DNA of 64,000 nucleotides from Actinoplanes sp. DH11 (GTDB lineage: Bacteria > Actinomycetota > Actinomycetes > Mycobacteriales > Micromonosporaceae), in the NCBI RefSeq assembly GCF_020873875.1, contig NZ_JAHWGU010000010.1, positions 124,001 through 188,000 on the forward strand. Reading direction: 5' to 3'. Numbering within the stretch: the stretch's first letter is position 1; each line of letters starts with the position of its first letter. The notes beneath the pieces were generated by a model that made no database searches, had not been told where the DNA came from, and saw nothing but the letters and a program-made list of their open reading frames with translations. A program made the position numbers and the translations under genes. Positions 62,996 to 64,000 of the stretch are shown here, piece after piece.

Positions 62996-63068
62996 CGAAG
63001 CCGCGCCGCCCTGTCCTAGCGAAGCGGCGTCGCCCTGTTCCAGAGAGGCCGCGCCGCCCTGTCCTAGA
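62981..63068. repeat. 24-bp tandem repeat at the ackA stop, about 3.5 copies
   Basis: CCCTGT recurs at 62985, 63009, 63033 and 63057, in units like CCCTGTCCTAGCGAAGCCGC. The first copy holds the last ackA codons and TAG. The last copy contains the stop codon of the converging small gene. Copies keep CCTAG, so several successive stop-like triplets are present. Confidence 0.9.
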
Positions 63069-63225
63069 GGGTCAGCCAGGCCACGAGGGCGAGCAGGACG
63101 ACGACCGCGACCACGCCGCCGATCACGAACGGGAGCTTGGACGGCGCCTCGGAATCCGATGTCGTCCGGGTGAAGGCCCGGAACGCCTCGGTGTTGCCGC
63201 TCGGGTCGACGCTGTTGTCAGGCAT
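63064..63225 (-). CDS. Small single-pass membrane protein, 53 residues
   Basis: Translated by hand: MPDNSVDPSGNTEAFRAFTR, TTSDSEAPSKLPFVIGG, then a membrane helix VVAVVVLLALVAWLTL to the stop. A short polar N-terminus and a C-terminal helix suggest a tail-anchored protein. Codon bias fits. It is below typical length cut-offs for gene callers. It converges on ackA, its stop lying in the last repeat unit. Function unknown. Confidence 0.75.
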   Translation of the reverse strand: MPDNSVDPSGNTEAFRAFTRTTSDSEAPSKLPFVIGGVVAVVVLLALVAWLTL

Positions 63226-63274
63226 GCGCCGACCCTAGCGAAACCGGGCAAGATTGGCGAAGCGGGACACCTGA

Positions 63275-64000
63275 TCAGGCGAGGTGGTCCAGCACAACCT
63301 TGCCGAAGACGTCACCGGCGTGCAGTCGCGCGAACGCCTCGCCGGCCGCACCGAACCCGAACGTCGAGTCGATCACCGGACGGACCCGGCCGTCCGCGAC
63401 GAGCTGGAGCAACGCGGCGAGTTCGTCGGGCGTACCCATGCTGCTCCCCAAGATCTCCAGCTGCATCGCGAAGACCCGCCGCAGGTCCACCTCGGCCAGA
63501 TGCCCGGCCGTCGAGCCGCACACCACGATCCGGGCGCCCGGGGCCGCGCACTTCATCGAGTGGGCGAACGTGGGCGCGCCGACCGACTCGATAACCACGT
63601 CGACGCGTTCCGGCAGCCGGGCGCCGGGCTCCACGGCCGTCGCGCCGAGCTCGGTGATCCGCTCCCGTTTCGACGCTTCGCGGCTGGTCACGTACACCCT
63701 CTTGCCGAGGGCGACGCCCAGCGCAACCGCCGCCGTCGCGACCCCGCCCCCGGCGCCCTGCACCAGCACCGCGCCGGCTTCGGCGACCCGGCCCCGGGTG
63801 ACCAGCATGCGGTACGCGGTGAGCCAGGCCGTCGGCAGGCAGGCTGCCTCGGCGAACGACACCCCGGCCGGTTTCGGGATCAGGTTCTCCCGGGGCGCCG
63901 CGACCCGCTCGGCGATGGTGCCGGGGTGCCGTTCGGAGAAGAGCGAGAACCCCCGCGGGTCGGCCTTGTCCTCGACCACCGGGTAGATCACCACCTCGGC
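63275..64000 (-). CDS. Quinone oxidoreductase-like MDR dehydrogenase (cut by window edge)
   Basis: The C-terminal about 240 residues of a zinc-independent or zinc-binding MDR protein. It shows FAEAACLPTAWLTAYRMLVT, the NADPH loop VQGAGGGVATAAVALGVALG, and VIESVGAPTFAHSMKCAAPG. The frame continues beyond the window, so the start is missing; the internal ATG at 63994 is unlikely to be the start because the N-terminal catalytic domain would be lost. Substrate unknown. Confidence 0.88.
   Translation of the reverse strand, partial: AEVVIYPVVEDKADPRGFSLFSERHPGTIAERVAAPRENLIPKPAGVSFAEAACLPTAWLTAYRMLVTRGRVAEAGAVLVQGAGGGVATAAVALGVALGKRVYVTSREASKRERITELGATAVEPGARLPERVDVVIESVGAPTFAHSMKCAAPGARIVVCGSTAGHLAEVDLRRVFAMQLEILGSSMGTPDELAALLQLVADGRVRPVIDSTFGFGAAGEAFARLHAGDVFGKVVLDHLA

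Noticed and set aside
62981..63068. Tandem stop-containing repeat as a terminator
   Set aside because: The units do not form stable hairpins on their own and have no T tract, so they are recorded as repeats only.

Overview
This window is GC-rich actinobacterial chromosome, most like Micromonosporaceae (Actinoplanes and relatives). The evidence is the strong G/C bias at third codon positions, many GTG/TTG starts, a fused E2-E1 2-oxoglutarate dehydrogenase/decarboxylase (Kgd) followed by its small conserved acidic partner, and an argS-lysA-hom-thrC order typical of actinomycetes. Genus is inference from style and synteny, not from a database search. Nearly all of the window reads as core or species-level chromosome. 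No prophage, insertion sequence, conjugative module or CRISPR array was seen.

Layout. 1-2.3 kb: an RND efflux pump cut by the left edge, diverging from a MarR regulator that may use a CTG start. 2.3-7.8 kb: the amino-acid operon argS-lysA-hom-thrC on the minus strand, without thrB next to it. 7.9-9.5 kb: a DUF3105/DUF305 pair and tRNA-Arg(CCG). 9.5-10.4 kb: a decayed stretch with RNA hairpins, a 75-bp palindromic element and a frameshifted luciferase-like oxidoreductase remnant. 10.4-14.1 kb: a three-part glycosyltransferase and a membrane Ser/Thr kinase. 14.3-17.4 kb: a hypothetical gene, a TetR-MFS efflux pair behind a palindromic operator, and a UPF0060 protein. 17.5-21.8 kb: STAS protein, AraC regulator, small unknowns, Gfo/Idh/MocA oxidoreductase, two membrane proteins. 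21.9-24.6 kb: a ygiB/ygiC-like pair and a FabG-type reductase. 24.7-28.6 kb: an overlapping padR-membrane-membrane-GH13 operon behind a perfect palindrome. 28.7-32 kb: DedA protein and two tandem GH18 chitinases. 32-37 kb: YbdK-type ligase, NodB deacetylase, Nei-like glycosylase, lone ClpP, small membrane protein. 37.9-41 kb: ddaH-rocD arginine/ornithine catabolism and an unusual NYN-like + FHA protein. 41.3-45 kb: lipoprotein, acyltransferase, patatin, and a MerR-thioredoxin pair ending in the second 75-bp palindrome. 45-49 kb: a zinc-ribbon microprotein, a 16-bp repeat array and a giant M50/cNMP/FecR-like membrane protein. 49-53 kb: a response regulator-histidine kinase-HtrA set like mycobacterial mprA-mprB-pepD. 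53-55.5 kb: an olsB-olsA-like ornithine-lipid pair and an unknown. 55.7-63 kb: kgd, its small partner, and pta-ackA. The right edge cuts a quinone-oxidoreductase-type gene.

Two patterns cut across the genes. First, a 75-bp palindrome occurs twice, about 35 kb apart, with inverted cores. Second, short direct tandem repeats (periods of 16, 19, 24, 24, 40 and 56 bp) sit at or just after the stop codons of at least six unrelated genes, often including the stop codon itself. Several transcription units carry readable operators: PadR, TetR and MerR type.
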